In this document: positions 62,330 to 64,000 of the stretch, piece by piece
How positions within the stretch are numbered: the first letter of the stretch is position 1
How the letters are laid out: each line of letters starts with the position of its first letter
From: Bathymodiolus brooksi
Lineage: Eukaryota > Mollusca > Bivalvia > Mytilida > Modiolidae
Length of the DNA: 64,000 nt
Direction: 5' to 3'
Assembly (NCBI GenBank): GCA_963680875.1
Contig: OY804577.1
Span: 106,713,906 to 106,777,905, forward strand
Made by a program: the position numbers and the translations under genes
The notes under the pieces: generated by a model
What the model was told of the DNA's origin: nothing
Seen by the model: only the letters and a program-made list of their open reading frames with translations
Database searches by the model: none

Positions 62330-62490
62330 CAAATATTATACACTTATTGACTGGGTATGAGGGTAATAGCATTTTTATTGTCCCCAAGGTACCAACTATT
62401 TTCCGAGGCAACGCCGAGGAAAATAGTTGGTACAGAGGGCAATAATAGTGTTATTACACGAATATTAAATCTATAAGTGTTTTATTATAC
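62330..62490. repeat. Fold-back (inverted repeat) element
   Basis: Perfect 16-bp arms GTACCAACTATTTTCC (62389-62404) and their reverse complement (62418-62433) flank a 13-bp spacer. Outside them the symmetry continues imperfectly about the same centre (62410-62411), for example ACACTTAT at 62340-62347 against ATAAGTGT at 62473-62480, and TATTGTCCCC against GAGGGCAATA. The whole could fold into an about 160-nt hairpin, as in a MITE. No target-site duplication was established. Confidence 0.75.
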
Positions 62491-62499
62491 TGAACTACT

Positions 62500-62620
62500 G
62501 CAGATTCAAATTCTAAATTGTAGGCCCTTTTCTGATGGATTTCTGTAATAACTTTCATCAGACATGCTCTAAGTAACAAAAATGGAAAACCAAATAAATT
62601 AGAAATCTGCAGGAAATATG
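62500..62620. repeat. Dispersed repeat copy related to 57400-57500
   Basis: TTTCATCAGACATGCTC and GGAAAACCAAATAAATTAGA match the block order at 57440-57500 in the first long intron. Limits are uncertain. Confidence 0.5.
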
Positions 62621-62629
62621 ATTAAAGTG

Positions 62630-62678
62630 CTATTCACCGGCCGGTGAATAGTCATTTGTGCTATTCACCGGTGAATAG
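62630..62678. repeat. Paired perfect palindromes
   Basis: A 22-bp perfect palindrome (CTATTCACCGG plus its reverse complement, 62630-62651) is followed after 9 bp by an 18-bp perfect palindrome CTATTCACCGGTGAATAG (62661-62678). The half-site TATTCACCGG thus occurs four times in alternating orientation within 49 bp. It could be back-to-back ends of small inverted-repeat transposons. Confidence 0.9.
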
Positions 62679-62977
62679 TACTTTTCAGTCAAATTGAATG
62701 AAACTATGGAAATAGTATTTTTATTGCAATAAAATTTATATAGAAAAAAGTATGAGAAGTATTATAACATTGGTTACATTTTAGAAGTTATATTTTAATG
62801 GAATGTGTGCTCAATGAATATCATTTTCTAAACAAAATTGTCATTTCCCTCCCTCAACAATAGATAATATGCCTGCCAACTTCACACAAAACATGCTCTT
62901 TTAGCAAAATATTTTGAAAACTTAACCACTAGAACATCTGGAGTACATATTAATGTTGAACACATGGTATTTTACAG

Positions 62978-63026
62978 AGGACGTTGTTACTAAACATAAT
63001 ATTTTCTATGGACTGTTCACAAGCGG
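62978..63026 (+). CDS. Semaphorin exon f (sema domain)
   Basis: 49 nt. Two bases after ATTTTACAG complete a Gln codon (C+AG), then 15 codons and two bases before GTGAGTTT. It encodes QDVVTKHNIFYGLFTS plus part of Gly. It continues FDVI of exon e to give FDVIQDVV, the family FNEIQ motif, then IFYGLFTS for IYAVFTT. The exon is short, but position, phase and motif agree. The gene must continue to the right; no further exon is recognised up to base 64000. Confidence 0.85.
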
Positions 63027-63070
63027 GTGAGTTTAAATTAAAAAATATAGTTCCTTGGCTAAAATTATAA

Positions 63071-63250
63071 AATGGTATTTGTTGCTTCTCTGCTAAGCAT
63101 TCAGCATAAAGGAGAAAGAGCAAAGACTAGTTGGCTCGGAATCAGGATAAGGTGTCCGAGCAGGGCAACATGTCTATCTGCGGGGCACTATAAAAATTCA
63201 AATAAGCGTGTTGGTCTAGTATAAAGCGGACCTCATCATCATCTCATTGA
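63071..63250 (+). repeat. SINE fragment (shared central domain)
   Basis: TGGTATTTGTTGCTTCTCTG, CTAAGCATTCAGCATAAAGG, TTGGCTCGGAATCAGGATAA, GGTGTCCGAGCAGG, CATGTCTATCTGCGGGG, GTGTTGGTCTAGTATAAAGC and GGACCTCATC form a block order I recall as widespread in molluscan SINEs. A tRNA-like head is not visible upstream, so the copy seems 5' truncated. Its first 40 bases match the central part of the minus-strand SINE at 59640-59805. Confidence 0.65.
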
Positions 63251-63557
63251 AATATATCCTGTTCTCGCCTTGTTATAGCTGAACATTTAGGAGATCCTGA
63301 ATATTATTTTATTTTTTTACGACATCTTGAATATTAGGTATTTCATGGTTTTACTCCTTTGGGAGTTTACTTTATATTCTACATAAGGGTATTTTAGGTA
63401 TTTTAATACATGTATTTTAAATAAAAAATCTTCAGTTACACTTTTAGATATCGACTCAGAATGTTTATTATTGAAAAATTAATAGTCCATACATCAGAGG
63501 ATAAGTAAAACAAAAGTATATTTATCACAGTTTAGCACACTTCCGGTCACGTTAAAG

Positions 63558-63875
63558 TTAATACCGTGTATGACCACCACTCGCGGCCAACACTGCTCTG
63601 CACTTCCTCGGCATAGACTCAATCAAATTTCTCACATTGTTTCTTGGTATTGTTTGCCATTCCTGTTGCAACATTTGGCGGAGTTGATCGAGGGTCTGAG
63701 GTGGAGGTTGTTGCTGGCGCACATGTTTATCCAGCTGATCCCATAGGTGTTCAATGGGATTCAAGTCCGGCGATTTGGAAGGCCATGGAAGCACATTGAT
63801 GTTGTTCTGCTCAAGTTAGTCCATTGTTACACGTGCTGTGTGTGGCCTAGCGTTGTCCTGTTGGAATAACTCCCT
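63558..63875 (-). pseudogene. Tc1-like transposase remnant (DD34E, broken)
   Basis: Minus-strand reading from about 63875 gives LFQQDNARPHTARVTMD, a stop (TAA at 63816-63818), LEQNNINVLPWPSKSPDLNP, then IEHLWDQLDKHV and a C-terminal tail ending GGHTRY before TAA at 63558. QQDN-RPHTA and P-KSPDLNPIEHLWD are the second and third catalytic blocks of Tc1/mariner transposases. Exactly 34 residues separate the Asp of QQD from the Glu of PIE, the Tc1-type DD34E spacing. The N-terminal two thirds (DNA-binding region and first Asp) are missing, and unrelated AT-rich sequence follows upstream. With the internal stop this is a dead, truncated copy; no terminal inverted repeats were identified. Confidence 0.93.
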
Positions 63876-64000
63876 CTGTTTATTCAATGTCAATATAATT
63901 TTTTTTGTTGCAATTGATAGCATTATTACAATTGAAAGTTAATTATAATTAACTATAGTTTATGTGATGAAATAGTTCTGTCTAATGCTGCAGTTAATTA

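Larger units (their letters stand above)
61658..62977 (+). other. Semaphorin intron e-f
   Basis: 1320 bp from GTATGTATC to ATTTTACAG. It contains a SINE-like copy (61698-61965), a fold-back element (62330-62490), a dispersed-repeat copy (62500-62620) and paired palindromes (62630-62678). The segments 61966-62330 and 62680-62977 are AT-rich with no recognisable gene; minus-strand frames at 62003-62302 and 62211-62411 lack any known motif. Confidence 0.8.
46912..63026 (+). other. Semaphorin gene, six internal exons (partial)
   Basis: Six plus-strand exons with GT-AG introns join in one continuous frame (69+190+141+119+109+49 nt, about 225 residues) and read as the N-terminal half of a sema domain. 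Semaphorins are secreted or membrane-anchored guidance and adhesion ligands that bind plexins through a seven-blade beta-propeller. Landmarks in order: YC-x-[70 protein letters not shown] and FDVIQDVV. The family motifs are C-x-KGK, C-NYI, CGTNAF-P, NSTA, KWL-P-FVGSF, FFFRETA, SRVARVCK, KARLNCSVPGEFPFYF and FNEIQ. The signal peptide and first propeller strands are missing (left of the window), as are the rest of the propeller, PSI and tail (right). The class (Sema-1, -2, -5 or other) cannot be decided from this part. Confidence 0.93.
63027..64000 (+). other. Start of the next semaphorin intron
   Basis: At least 974 bp from GTGAGTTTAA to the window edge. It holds a SINE fragment and a Tc1-like remnant. 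The segments 63250-63540 and 63880-64000 are AT-rich, with nothing recognisable. Confidence 0.7.

Overview
This is a eukaryotic (animal) window, almost certainly from a bivalve mollusc. The evidence is split GT-AG exons of a semaphorin, tRNA-derived SINEs, a Tc1-like transposase remnant, and several dispersed repeats that I recognise from memory as mussel/bivalve-type. Mytilidae is my best guess but is not proven. There are no bacterial genes, rRNA, tRNA genes or CRISPR.

Layout. (1) 1 to about 46325: one uninterrupted minisatellite of a 34-bp unit, roughly 1,360 copies. It is already running at the left edge, so its full size is unknown. It contains nested higher-order duplications (periods of 1360, 1698, 3.5 kb, 4138, 5428, 7361, 1222 and 714 bp) marked by diagnostic variant monomers. 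(2) 46326-46911: the unique 3' end of the same intron, with two dispersed-repeat fragments. (3) 46912-63026: six plus-strand exons (69, 190, 141, 119, 109 and 49 nt) that join in frame into about 225 residues of a semaphorin sema domain. (4) The 10.6-kb intron after the first visible exon is filled by SINE-like copies and a composite tandem array. That array has a 311-bp monomer and four near-identical copies of an 884-bp TA-flanked terminal-inverted-repeat element embedded in it. (5) The shorter introns hold SINEs, a perfect 77-bp tandem duplication touching the exon 4 acceptor, a 5 x 156-bp repeat and fold-back palindromes. (6) 63071-63880: a SINE fragment and a broken Tc1-like (DD34E) transposase on the minus strand.

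The only host gene supported is the semaphorin. Its 5' exons (signal peptide and start of the propeller) must lie left of the window and its 3' exons to the right. If the first visible exon is spliced to an upstream exon, the intron carrying the minisatellite is at least 46.9 kb long. The many long minus-strand reading frames in the first 46 kb are by-products of a stop-free 34-bp unit and are not annotated as genes.

Most interesting points: a giant intronic minisatellite whose every unit carries a 5'-splice-site-like GGTGAGT and a CCAG|GT junction in the sense orientation; a transposon trapped in a satellite monomer and then co-amplified with it; and a semaphorin sema domain lacking one conserved cysteine pair.
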